Shown here piece after piece: positions 37,563-46,117 of a stretch of 64,000 nt of DNA. Numbering within the stretch: position 1 is the stretch's first letter; each line of letters opens with the position of its first letter. Source of the stretch: Paenibacillus bouchesdurhonensis (GTDB lineage Bacteria > Bacillota > Bacilli > Paenibacillales > Paenibacillaceae); assembly GCF_900155685.1 (NCBI RefSeq), contig NZ_LT732548.1, positions 1,403,474 through 1,467,473 of the forward strand, written 5' to 3'. Below the pieces are notes generated by a model that had not been told where the DNA came from, made no database searches, and saw only the letters and a list, made by a program, of their open reading frames with translations. Position numbers and translations under genes: made by a program.

Positions 37563-39951
37563 GGTTCTGCTCCTCCTTTGTTGTCTTTAGTTTGATCAAC
37601 GTGTACACTCCCAGTCCGCCGATGAGGAGAACGACGACTTCAAGCATCGTATCGAACGCACGGAAATCTCCGAGAATCGCGTTTACGATGTTTTTGCCGC
37701 CAGCAAGCTCATAAGCATCTTCAAAGTAGCCTGAGATCGTCTCAAAGAGCTTGCCGCCACGGACAGAGAGAGCAACCAAAACAAAGATGACTCCCACGGA
37801 TATGGAAATGATTAAATTATTCCGTTTCGTCTTGCGCGGCGCATTTTCTTTCTTCCATTCCGGCAGGAAATAAAAGCATAGCAGGAACAATGCCGTCGAC
37901 ACCGTCTCCACAACAAGCTGGGTAAGCGCTAAATCAGGCGCGCGGAATACTACAAAGAACAGGGCCATGGAATAGCCGAGTGCTCCATTGAGCAATACAG
38001 CATTCACGCGGGACTTCGCGAACGGAATCGCAAGTCCTGCAGCCATCATGATAAGCACCAGGACAATTTCATATACACTGATCGGGGCATCGCCCGCAAA
38101 GTTGAATGAGTAGGCTCCGGTGAATAACAGCGAACCTCCGACAGCGGCAATGAAGAACAGAAAAATATAAATCGAATAAGTTCTTAGATAGCCCGTCATA
38201 TACAAGGAAGTAATTCGGTTGGAGCCCTTTTCCATGAAAAGCAGGCTGTTGTTATACAGGTTATCCAAAGTCCATTTCTCTGGAAGCAGCGAATATATTC
38301 CCTTCCAGCGTCGGAACGACAGATACAGCAGCGTACCGATTGCGATGACCCCGATGGTCATGAAGAGAGCCGGGTTAAATCCATGCCAGGCGGAAATGGG
38401 CTGGGTCGCTCCTTCAAGCTCAAGCGAAGGCAGAATGCTAGCCATGGCTGGACGCAATAAATAATCGCCCAGTACGTTAGGGAAGAAGAAAATGCCTACG
38501 ACTAGAATCGCCAAGATAATCGGAGAAATCAACATGCCGATAGGAGCTTCATGAGCTTCATGATCCAGTTTTTCCGGCTGGTAAGGCCCAAGGAAAGTTT
38601 TAAATACAATGATCATGCAGTATATAAAGGTGAATACACTGGCTATCCAAGCGACGGCAGGGAATAGCATCTTCGATATCTGCAATGAGAAAATTCCGGA
38701 TTGACTTACGTTGACCATGGCTTCAAAGAACATTTCTTTACTTAAGAAACCGTTGAAGGGTGGCAAACCGGCCATGGAAAAACTGCCGATCAGGGCGATG
38801 GTGAATGAAATCGGCATAAGCGACATCAATCCGCCAAGTCGGCGAATGTCACGGGTTCCCGCTCCGTGGTTTACGATACCGATAACCATAAACAGCGCCC
38901 CTTTAAAGGTCGAGTGGTTCACCAAGTGGAACAGGGCGGCAAATGTAGCCTGCGTATAGATGACGGTCTCCTCGCCCGCTCCCATAGATAGGGCCGCCGA
39001 GCCGATGCCGAACAGACTCATGACAAGACCGAGCTGGCTAATGGTTGAATAGGCAAGCAAAGCTTTAAGGTCGGTCTGGCGAACAGCGTTAAAAGAGCCC
39101 CAGAAGAGCGTGATGATCCCGACGCTGCTGACGAGCCAGAACCAGGTTTCATGGCTGCCGAAGATGGGCGTGAACCGTGCGACCAAATAGATGCCAGCTT
39201 TAACCATTGTCGCTGAATGGAGGTATGCACTGACAGGGGTCGGCGCTTCCATCGCGTCCGGCAGCCAAATATGAAACGGGAATTGGGCGGACTTGGTGAA
39301 GGCACCAAGAAGAAGCAGTAGCATCGCTGGAATAAATAGCATATGATTGGGATCGATAGCGGCAATTATTTCTCGAATGCTCATTGTGCCGGTCATCGTA
39401 TAGATCATAATAAAACTAGTCAGCATGGCGATGCCGCCGGCAACTGTGGTCAATAAAGCTTTCTTTGCCCCATATCTCGATCTTTTTCGGTGATACCAAA
39501 ATGCGATTAACAGGAAAGACGAAATGCTTGTTAATTCCCAAAAGGCATAAAATACCATCAGGTTGTCAGAGAACACGACGCCAAGCATTCCGCCCATAAA
39601 TAACAATAAGTAGACGTAGAAGTGACCAAGCGACTCTTCCGAGGTTAAATAATAAATGGAATAAATAATGACTAAGCTGCCGATCCCGGTAATTAAGAGA
39701 CCGAAGATGAGGCTGAGTCCGTCAAGATAAGTGGTAAAATGAATGTCGTAGGACGGAATCCACGTCGTTGTGCTTAAATAAGTCTCCCCTTGGGCTACTG
39801 CTGGAATGTAGCGTGCAAGGGCAACAAACAGAACAACCGGCACAATAAGAACGAACCAGCCTATATGTTTGCGTGAAACTTTTGTATACAGTAATGGGAT
39901 GATTACAGCAGCTAAAAATGGGATAATAATGGCTAAGTTCACGGATAACAA
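37549..39951 (-). CDS. mrpA: Mrp Na+/H+ antiporter subunit A
   Basis: 800-residue largest subunit: an NuoL-like antiporter module with YAFWELTSISSFLLIAFWYHR, THSTFKGALFMVIGIVNHG-type motifs (here VNHSTFKGALFMV), followed by the MrpA C-terminal domain related to NuoJ and MrpB. TTG at 39951 lies 7 nt after GGAGG; upstream in-frame codons lack any site. The seven genes A-G make a complete group 1 Mrp complex, which expels Na+ using the proton gradient and supports alkali and salt tolerance (in B. subtilis also early sporulation). Confidence 0.95.
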   Translation of the reverse strand: MLSVNLAIIIPFLAAVIIPLLYTKVSRKHIGWFVLIVPVVLFVALARYIPAVAQGETYLSTTTWIPSYDIHFTTYLDGLSLIFGLLITGIGSLVIIYSIYYLTSEESLGHFYVYLLLFMGGMLGVVFSDNLMVFYAFWELTSISSFLLIAFWYHRKRSRYGAKKALLTTVAGGIAMLTSFIMIYTMTGTMSIREIIAAIDPNHMLFIPAMLLLLLGAFTKSAQFPFHIWLPDAMEAPTPVSAYLHSATMVKAGIYLVARFTPIFGSHETWFWLVSSVGIITLFWGSFNAVRQTDLKALLAYSTISQLGLVMSLFGIGSAALSMGAGEETVIYTQATFAALFHLVNHSTFKGALFMVIGIVNHGAGTRDIRRLGGLMSLMPISFTIALIGSFSMAGLPPFNGFLSKEMFFEAMVNVSQSGIFSLQISKMLFPAVAWIASVFTFIYCMIIVFKTFLGPYQPEKLDHEAHEAPIGMLISPIILAILVVGIFFFPNVLGDYLLRPAMASILPSLELEGATQPISAWHGFNPALFMTIGVIAIGTLLYLSFRRWKGIYSLLPEKWTLDNLYNNSLLFMEKGSNRITSLYMTGYLRTYSIYIFLFFIAAVGGSLLFTGAYSFNFAGDAPISVYEIVLVLIMMAAGLAIPFAKSRVNAVLLNGALGYSMALFFVVFRAPDLALTQLVVETVSTALFLLCFYFLPEWKKENAPRKTKRNNLIISISVGVIFVLVALSVRGGKLFETISGYFEDAYELAGGKNIVNAILGDFRAFDTMLEVVVLLIGGLGVYTLIKLKTTKEEQNLEDQ

Positions 39952-40086
39952 AGTCAAACCTCCAATTTCATCATGATAGTTACAGCTTATATTTACATAA
40001 AGTTTGTACACTTATCGGCGGTACAATACTTGTGTAAGATGGCTTACTTTTTAATAAAAAAAACATGTGTAAGCTCCTAGAATGAT

Positions 40087-40219
40087 CTTCTTTAAAAATG
40101 CAATAAAGTCATCCTTTAAAGAAGGATACCCGCAGGGCTTGACTCCTATGTCAATAAGCGGGATAATAGGAAACCATAAGTCTTGTGATTGCCTATGGTA
40201 AGATAGCGAGGACTTCGCT
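40087..40219. ncRNA. candidate structured RNA with pseudoknot, strand unsure
   Basis: Within a 454-bp gene-free stretch: stem 1 CTTCTTTAAA/TTTAAAGAAG (40087-40096, 40115-40124); stem 2 CCCGC/GCGGG (40129-40133, 40158-40162) with inner TTGAC/GTCAA; its loop TCCTAT (40144-40149) is perfectly complementary to ATAGGA (40166-40171), a pseudoknot; stem 3 ACCATA/TATGGT (40173-40178, 40194-40199), competing with ATAGG/CCTAT; stem 4 AGCGA/TCGCT (40205-40219). It could be a leader of the mrp operon (minus) or of the stress-protein gene (plus). It matches no riboswitch class I can recall. Confidence 0.45.
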
Positions 40220-40288
40220 TGGGAAGTGGATTGGGAGTACCGTGAAAGTTTCTATCAAACGATAAGGAAAAATTATAATAATAATGTA

Positions 40289-40326
40289 ATTATACAATAA
40301 AAATATACATGATGTACAATTGTACA
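40289..40326 (-). promoter_or_regulatory. palindrome and possible minus-strand promoter
   Basis: TGTACAATTGTACA (40313-40326) is a perfect 14-bp palindrome. On the minus strand TTGTAC (40319-40314) and TATAAT (40294-40289) have a 19-bp spacer, longer than ideal. If used, it would transcribe through the structured region toward mrpA. The palindrome would cover the -35. Confidence 0.3.
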
Positions 40327-40405
40327 TTCGATGCATAAGCTTTTCTTATAGATGTCGTCCAAAAGGCTAAAATTTAATGAATCATTAATGAGGTGAATTT
40401 TCGTC

Positions 40406-41104
40406 ATGAAGAAAGTAAAGGGTCGTATGGATGAGAGTATTCTCGTTTGTGTATATTACGGTCCAAACGGTGAGCGATTGATCAGACGCGGTCATAAAAT
40501 GGCGAGTATGTTAAATTGCCCGTTGTATATTTTGACGGTGGATCCACTCCCGTACGATGAATTTGATGCCGAGAAATCGGGTTATATCGAGCGGTGGAGA
40601 GAGCTTAGCGAGGAATGTGATGTCGAGGAGTTCATTCTCATGGATAATGAGAAGCGGCCGACCGCCAAAACCATTGCGGATGTCGCTCATCAATACAATG
40701 TTACACAGATCATCATTGGACAAACTCCCCAGAATCGCTGGGAAGAGATTACGAAGGGCTCCTTCGTTAATGCGCTTTTAAGAGAAATCACTTTTGTAGA
40801 TATCCATATCGTGTCGCTGGATCGCACGATTAAAACGGAAGAGGAAATTGAGTATGAAGCTGGTGTGCGCAGCTATTTGCTGAAAGAAGGGGATAGCTAC
40901 CGACTATGCTTTTCTTGCCAAAAAAACATCAGCTATGAAGGGATTTTTTATAAAGAGATCGGTACTGACTTCAACAACGGATTGTTTAAATTCGTCAGCA
41001 ACGGTAAAACGGTTCAGGTTCATGTTGCCGAAGATAAGGTTACCGAAGCTATAGAATCGCCTTCCAACATTAAATATGAGCACAAGACCCATGATTTAAT
41101 TTAA
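40406..41104 (+). CDS. KdpD-like universal stress protein
   Basis: 232 residues. The first about 145 form a Usp fold like the cytoplasmic UspA-type domain of the KdpD potassium-sensor kinase (SILVCVYYGPNGERLIRRG, then VTQIIIGQTPQNRWEEITKG and FVDIHIVSLD). The second part (about 160-232), beginning after SYLLKEGDSYRLCFSCQKN, is not recognised. No kinase domain is present. ATG follows GAGGTGA. Divergent from the mrp Na+/H+ antiporter across a structured intergenic region, suggesting a role in ion homeostasis; that is inference. Confidence 0.8.
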   Translation: MKKVKGRMDESILVCVYYGPNGERLIRRGHKMASMLNCPLYILTVDPLPYDEFDAEKSGYIERWRELSEECDVEEFILMDNEKRPTAKTIADVAHQYNVTQIIIGQTPQNRWEEITKGSFVNALLREITFVDIHIVSLDRTIKTEEEIEYEAGVRSYLLKEGDSYRLCFSCQKNISYEGIFYKEIGTDFNNGLFKFVSNGKTVQVHVAEDKVTEAIESPSNIKYEHKTHDLI

Positions 41105-41136
41105 CTTAAGCGATAAATGGATACAAACAAATTTGA

Positions 41137-41160
41137 GACTCCCACAAGGGAGTCTTTTTT
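41137..41160 (+). terminator. terminator after the stress-protein gene
   Basis: GACTCCC-ACAA-GGGAGTC followed by seven T, a strong rho-independent terminator. Confidence 0.93.
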
Positions 41161-41377
41161 AATGGGGAAAATATCCTGGAGCTTGCGGCATTCTAATGAT
41201 TCCTAGTTGGATATTTGGTAGGTTATAATACCTATAAGAAACTATTAACTGTTTCCTTGTAATTGATAGATTGGGCATATTTGTTTAGAAAATGTAAAGA
41301 ATGGCTTGATATATTATTGGACGATTCAGGAATTGTGCAATCAGGGATTCTATTATCTGGTAAAAAGGAGCTATAGC

Positions 41378-42835
41378 ATGAAGAGCAATAGCAGGTTTAA
41401 GACGGGAAAAAAATCGTTGCTTCGATTTACGGCTCTGTTCATTAGCTTGGTCTTGTTGACGAGCTGCGGAATATTCAGCTCCGGCAGCAGCACGGCCGAC
41501 CTTACGGAGAGCAAGGAGCTGGGTGAGCAAAAAATCGAGCGGCATACAGGAGAGAAGAGCAGGGTGATCTCATCCGTTTATACAGCCAGAAAGGAACTGA
41601 GCCTAACTTTTAATGGCATGGGAGATATGCAGACGATGGAGCGGCTGCTGAATGAGTTGGACAAGCATGGCATTAAAGCCACTTTTTTTCTTCCTGGGAT
41701 TAGAGTGGCTGAGGAACCGGACATTGCCAAAAGCATTGTTGCCCGCGGCCATGAAATTGAGAACAACACGTTGAATCATTTGGATCTAACGGAGCTGGAG
41801 TATGAACAAATTTATAAGGAAATCCAGCTTAGCAACGAGGTTATTAAGAAAGAGACAGGGATATCACCTAAGTACATAAGAACGAAATCTGGCGATTATT
41901 CGGATGATATTCTTCTCGTTGCGGCCCAGCTCGGAATGGAGGGAGTGGTTAGCTATAATATTAACCCGAAGGATCGCGACATGAAGAATGCGAAAGAGAT
42001 CGGCGATTATATAGCTAGATATATGTCGAGAGGCAGTGTGATTTCGCTGAATACGGACATTAATCCTGAAATTGTTCCGGCGATCCGATTTATAGCTGAA
42101 TCGGCAGAAGAAATCGGCTACAAGCTGGTTACGCTAAGCGAGCTGGTCGAGAATGGAGGGGAACGCAAGCCCCTGGAGCAGATACCTGGCTACGACGCGG
42201 CCAAGCTGAATCGGGACTACAAAGGAACTGCCTACGAGCTTGTATACAAAGCCAATACGAGGAAGAAAGAAATTGCTCTTACTTTTGATGATTGGGCTAC
42301 GGATAAGACGGTCACGCGAATTCTGGACATATTGGCCGAGCATGATGTCAAAGCTACATTTTTCCTAAGAGCACAGGGAGTGGAGCAAAATCCAAATCTG
42401 GCGAGAGCCATGATTGAAGAGGGGCATGATGTGGCCAACCATTCTTATGCCCATCAGGTCGTGACGACACTGACCCCCGAGCAATTGCAGGAGGATGTCG
42501 TCAAGGCTCACCAAGTCATTACGGAAGCGATCCAGGAGCAGCCGCTGATGCTGTATAGACCGCCGACAGGCGTGGTGGACGACGCCACTGCGGAAATTAT
42601 CGCGGCTACGGGCTATCCGCAAATAGCGATGTACGATGTAACGACACTGGATTGGGACGTCAAGAACAGCGCCGATGATATCGTTAACGGCATTATGAAG
42701 AAGACACAGAACGGAAGCATCATTTTGCTGCATATCCTGGATGGCATTCATACGGGGGAGGCGCTGCCGACTGTGCTGGAACAGTTGAAGGAGCAAGGCT
42801 ACACATTTGTAAAGATGAAAGATTTGATTAATTGA
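41378..42835 (+). CDS. lipoprotein with two NodB-type polysaccharide deacetylase domains
   Basis: 485-residue lipoprotein (LLTSCG, Cys30). ATG at 41378 is 7 nt after AAAAAGGAG; longer in-frame starts have no site. Second domain (about 290-480) is complete: TFDDW, HSYAH, RPPTG, DWDVK, LLHILDG, so it should remove acetyl groups from an N-acetylated polysaccharide outside the cell with a metal ion. First domain (about 70-270) has the same fold but lost the key residues: TFNGMGD, NNTLNH, RTKSGD. First gene of the exopolysaccharide locus. Confidence 0.9.
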   Translation: MKSNSRFKTGKKSLLRFTALFISLVLLTSCGIFSSGSSTADLTESKELGEQKIERHTGEKSRVISSVYTARKELSLTFNGMGDMQTMERLLNELDKHGIKATFFLPGIRVAEEPDIAKSIVARGHEIENNTLNHLDLTELEYEQIYKEIQLSNEVIKKETGISPKYIRTKSGDYSDDILLVAAQLGMEGVVSYNINPKDRDMKNAKEIGDYIARYMSRGSVISLNTDINPEIVPAIRFIAESAEEIGYKLVTLSELVENGGERKPLEQIPGYDAAKLNRDYKGTAYELVYKANTRKKEIALTFDDWATDKTVTRILDILAEHDVKATFFLRAQGVEQNPNLARAMIEEGHDVANHSYAHQVVTTLTPEQLQEDVVKAHQVITEAIQEQPLMLYRPPTGVVDDATAEIIAATGYPQIAMYDVTTLDWDVKNSADDIVNGIMKKTQNGSIILLHILDGIHTGEALPTVLEQLKEQGYTFVKMKDLIN

Positions 42836-42867
42836 AGGAATCAATTTGACAGACGGGGATGGAGCTA

Positions 42868-44181
42868 ATGGGATTATATGAGGAGATTGTTGGCCGGCGT
42901 GAGGGAATTGCCGTTGTTGGCTTGGGGTATGTCGGACTGCCTATAGCCGTTGCTTTTTCGAGGAAGACAAATGTGATTGGCTTTGACGTGAATACAAAGA
43001 AAATCGAAGGTTATTTGGCGGGGATCGATGCTACGGGCGATGTGGGGGATGAAGTAATTCAAGCGTGCGAAGTAGATTTCACCTCGGATGAAGAGAAGCT
43101 TCATGGAACTCGCTTCTTTCTAGTAGCTGTGCCGACTCCGATTCAAAGCGGTAATGTGCCGGATTTGAAGTACGTGCAGAGCGCCAGCCGGATTGTTGGG
43201 AAGAAGCTGACCAAGGGAGCCGTCGTCGTTTATGAATCTACGGTTTATCCAGGGGTTACCGAAGATGTATGCATTCCTATTTTGGAAGAGGAGTCGGGTC
43301 TCCGCTGCGGAGAAGACTTCAAGGTCGGCTATTCGCCTGAGCGGATCAATCCGGGGGATAAGGTGCATCGCCTGGAGAATATCGTGAAGATCGTATCCGG
43401 GATCGACGATGAAGCGCGGGAAGTGATTGCCCAGGTCTATGAGCTTGTCATAGAGGCTGGCGTGCATCGTGCGGAAAGTATCAAGGTTGCCGAGGCGGCG
43501 AAGGTGATCGAGAATGCGCAGCGAGACATTAATATCGCCTTTATGAATGAGCTGTCGATGGTGTTCCACCGTATGGGCATCGATACGAAGGCAGTGCTAG
43601 AGGCAGCGGGAACGAAGTGGAATTTTTTGCATTTCACCCCCGGTTTGGTAGGCGGGCATTGCATCGGCATAGATCCCTACTATTTGACTTATAAAGCAGA
43701 GGATACTGGGTACCATTCGAAAATCATCCTGGCCGGACGGCATATCAATGACAGCATGGGGGCTTATATTGCCGACAACATAATAAAAATATTGGTCAGA
43801 TTACAACTCGATATCCGAAATACGAGAATCGGCCTGCTTGGCCTAGCCTTCAAGGAGAACTGCGCGGACATCCGGAACACGAAAGTTACGGACATCATCA
43901 ACGAATTGAAGGACTACGGGGTTACTGCATTAGTCGCCGATCCTTTGGTAGATCCGCAGGAGGCCTACGAGGAATACGGCATCGAATTGTCCGAGATGTC
44001 CTCGTTTCGGGATCTGAATGTCGTTATCGTGGCGGTTCCGCACGCTCCATTCGCTGAAATGAGCTTGGAGGATTTCAATAGGATGTACAATGGTCAGCAG
44101 ACAAAAGTTATGATCGACGTCAAAGGGATTTATTCCAAAGCGGAATATGAGCAGAACGGGGTTTATTATTGGAGGCTGTAG
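42868..44181 (+). CDS. nucleotide-sugar dehydrogenase, VipA/WbpO-like
   Basis: 437-residue NAD-dependent enzyme of the UDP-glucose/UDP-N-acetylhexosamine 6-dehydrogenase family. Rossmann motif VVGLGYVGLP near the start; catalytic Cys265 in GGHCIGIDPYY; ESTVYPGVTEDVC and SPERINPGD as in the Vi-antigen (TviB/VipA) group, which oxidises UDP-GlcNAc or UDP-GalNAc to the uronic acid. ATG at 42868 has GGGGA 8 nt upstream; another ATG at 42859 is in frame. It probably supplies the activated acidic sugar for the synthase encoded next. Exact substrate not determinable here. Confidence 0.88.
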   Translation: MGLYEEIVGRREGIAVVGLGYVGLPIAVAFSRKTNVIGFDVNTKKIEGYLAGIDATGDVGDEVIQACEVDFTSDEEKLHGTRFFLVAVPTPIQSGNVPDLKYVQSASRIVGKKLTKGAVVVYESTVYPGVTEDVCIPILEEESGLRCGEDFKVGYSPERINPGDKVHRLENIVKIVSGIDDEAREVIAQVYELVIEAGVHRAESIKVAEAAKVIENAQRDINIAFMNELSMVFHRMGIDTKAVLEAAGTKWNFLHFTPGLVGGHCIGIDPYYLTYKAEDTGYHSKIILAGRHINDSMGAYIADNIIKILVRLQLDIRNTRIGLLGLAFKENCADIRNTKVTDIINELKDYGVTALVADPLVDPQEAYEEYGIELSEMSSFRDLNVVIVAVPHAPFAEMSLEDFNRMYNGQQTKVMIDVKGIYSKAEYEQNGVYYWRL

Positions 44182-44212
44182 GAAAACCAATAAATGATTG
44201 GGGACGCAAATC

Positions 44213-46078
44213 GTGATTAAAAGGAAGAAGAAAAAGGTTGAAGAGGTACTGACTGTACCCAAGGCTGACAGACGTACACTGTCACATGTGCCCGATCCCG
44301 AACAGATTCGCGGACGGGTCGATCGAAGAGGGCTTCGGGATGAAGGCTTTATCCTAGACGATAATGACCTGGAATCCAGGGAAAAGCTGCGGCTGCTTAG
44401 TCTGAGATACATTGCAGACTTCGATGTCCTCCTTGTCCCGCAGGGCAAGAAGAAAAAAGATGGCATTAAAGCTCGGGCCATTGATATATCTTCGACGGGA
44501 ATTTTGCTTGAAATGAGCTCTGAAGCAGGCAGGTTCGAGGTGGGGGAAAGTTATCAGCTTCGCTGCCAGATCCCGCCAGGGACGATGCCGGAAGGCTTTG
44601 AATCCTCTGTTAAAATCGATGCGGAGGTCGTTCGTTTATTTACTCAGCAGTCAGATGATGTTGAGAAGCAGCGGGTCGCCCTGCAGTTTATGCTGCCGTT
44701 GACAGACTATTTCCAGAAAAAACGCTGGGGCTATTCGATTTACATGGCAAGCGGGCTGATGTTCGTCGCTGTCGCTGTTATTATGCTGATGCGCGTGGAG
44801 AGTGTACTTTATTTTAAGTACAATCTCTGGCTGTATTTGTACAGCCTTATCGCAGCGATCTTTTTACTGAGTCGATATTTATTTGGTGCCTTTTACCGGG
44901 ATGTGCCGGTCAATCCGGAATATACGCCGGGGGTAACGATCATCATTCCTTGCTTTAATGAAGCCGAGTGGATTCACCGGACGATATTAAGCTGCATTAA
45001 TCAGGATTATCCGGTGGATAAACTGGAGGTGATCGTTGTCGATGACAAATCGACAGATCATTCTGCGGAGCAGATTCGAAAGACGATTGAGATGGTTCAT
45101 AATGAGGCAGAACGCTACGCGACTAAGGAAAGATTGCAGATGGTCGTGCTTCCAGAGAACGGCGGCAAACGTGTTGCCCTTGTGAAGGGCGTGGAGATGG
45201 CCAAACATGATCTTGTCGTATTCGTCGATTCTGACAGCTTTCTGGAGCCGACAGCTATCAAGCATCTGGTACAGCCGTTTCAAGATCCGCGAATGGGCGG
45301 CGTCGCCGGCCGTACCGATGTCGAGAATAAATATACGAATTCGATCACGAAGCTGCAGACCGTTCGCTACTATATCGCCTTCCGCATTATGAAGGCTGCG
45401 GAGTCCTACTTTGACAGCGTGACCTGTTTATCGGGGCCGTTGTCCTGCTACCGCAAGGATCTTATTCTGGAGCATTCGGAAGCTTGGCTGAATCAGAAAT
45501 TCCTCGGTCAGCCGGCGACCTTCGGGGATGACCGGAGCATGACGAACTTTATATTAAGGACACATCGCACTGCCTATCAGGATGCTGCGATTTGCTCGAC
45601 GATCGTGCCGTCGAAAACGAGTGTGTTCCTCAAGCAGCAAATGCGCTGGAAGCGTTCATGGCTGCGCGAGTCGCTGCGGGCGTCAGGATTCATTTGGCGG
45701 AAAGAACCCTTTATGTCGCTGTTTTTCTATGTCGGAGTTGTTGTACCGATCGCCGCGCCGATCATCGTGCTTTATAACTTGGTTTATGTACCGCTTGCCT
45801 ATCAGGTTTTTCCTGGCACATTCCTAATGGGCCTGCTTCTCATGGGATTATTGATGAGTCTCGCCCATTTAATGTTCCGCAGGAGCAGGCTGTGGGTGTA
45901 TGGACTTGTCTTCTGCATCTTTTATGAGGCTGTACTGCTGTGGCAAATGCCGGTAGCCTGGGTGACGTTCTGGAAATCCACCTGGGGGACGAGAGAAACG
46001 CCGCAGGATATTGAAGCAAGAGAGAAAAGAGAAGCTAGAAAGCAAAAAAATAAAAATAGAATCGGATTGCCGTTCTAA
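44213..46078 (+). CDS. PilZ-domain fused GT2 polysaccharide synthase
   Basis: 621-residue membrane synthase. N-terminal PilZ domain keeps both cyclic-di-GMP contacts: Arg56-x3-Arg60 and Asp91-x-Ser93-x2-Gly96. Two helices (about 160-215) lead to a processive GT2 domain: IIPCFNEAEWI, VVDDKSTDHS, FVDSDS (Asp339, Asp341), TFGDDRSMTNFI and QxxRW at 475-479, then four membrane helices. This is the cellulose/hyaluronan/PNAG synthase architecture; PilZ at the N-terminus rather than the C-terminus as in BcsA is unusual. GTG at 44213 is 8 nt after GGGGA. It probably polymerises and extrudes an N-acetylhexosamine or uronic-acid polymer when cyclic di-GMP is high. Confidence 0.88.
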   Translation: MIKRKKKKVEEVLTVPKADRRTLSHVPDPEQIRGRVDRRGLRDEGFILDDNDLESREKLRLLSLRYIADFDVLLVPQGKKKKDGIKARAIDISSTGILLEMSSEAGRFEVGESYQLRCQIPPGTMPEGFESSVKIDAEVVRLFTQQSDDVEKQRVALQFMLPLTDYFQKKRWGYSIYMASGLMFVAVAVIMLMRVESVLYFKYNLWLYLYSLIAAIFLLSRYLFGAFYRDVPVNPEYTPGVTIIIPCFNEAEWIHRTILSCINQDYPVDKLEVIVVDDKSTDHSAEQIRKTIEMVHNEAERYATKERLQMVVLPENGGKRVALVKGVEMAKHDLVVFVDSDSFLEPTAIKHLVQPFQDPRMGGVAGRTDVENKYTNSITKLQTVRYYIAFRIMKAAESYFDSVTCLSGPLSCYRKDLILEHSEAWLNQKFLGQPATFGDDRSMTNFILRTHRTAYQDAAICSTIVPSKTSVFLKQQMRWKRSWLRESLRASGFIWRKEPFMSLFFYVGVVVPIAAPIIVLYNLVYVPLAYQVFPGTFLMGLLLMGLLMSLAHLMFRRSRLWVYGLVFCIFYEAVLLWQMPVAWVTFWKSTWGTRETPQDIEAREKREARKQKNKNRIGLPF

Positions 46079-46117
46079 AGCAATCGCCTAAAGATTCATA
46101 GAGTGAGGATGGCAGAA

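Noticed and set aside
40087..40219. Known riboswitch (cyclic di-AMP ydaO, M-box, cyclic di-GMP-I)
   Set aside because: Conserved core sequences of these classes as I know them are not present; kept only as an unclassified structured region.
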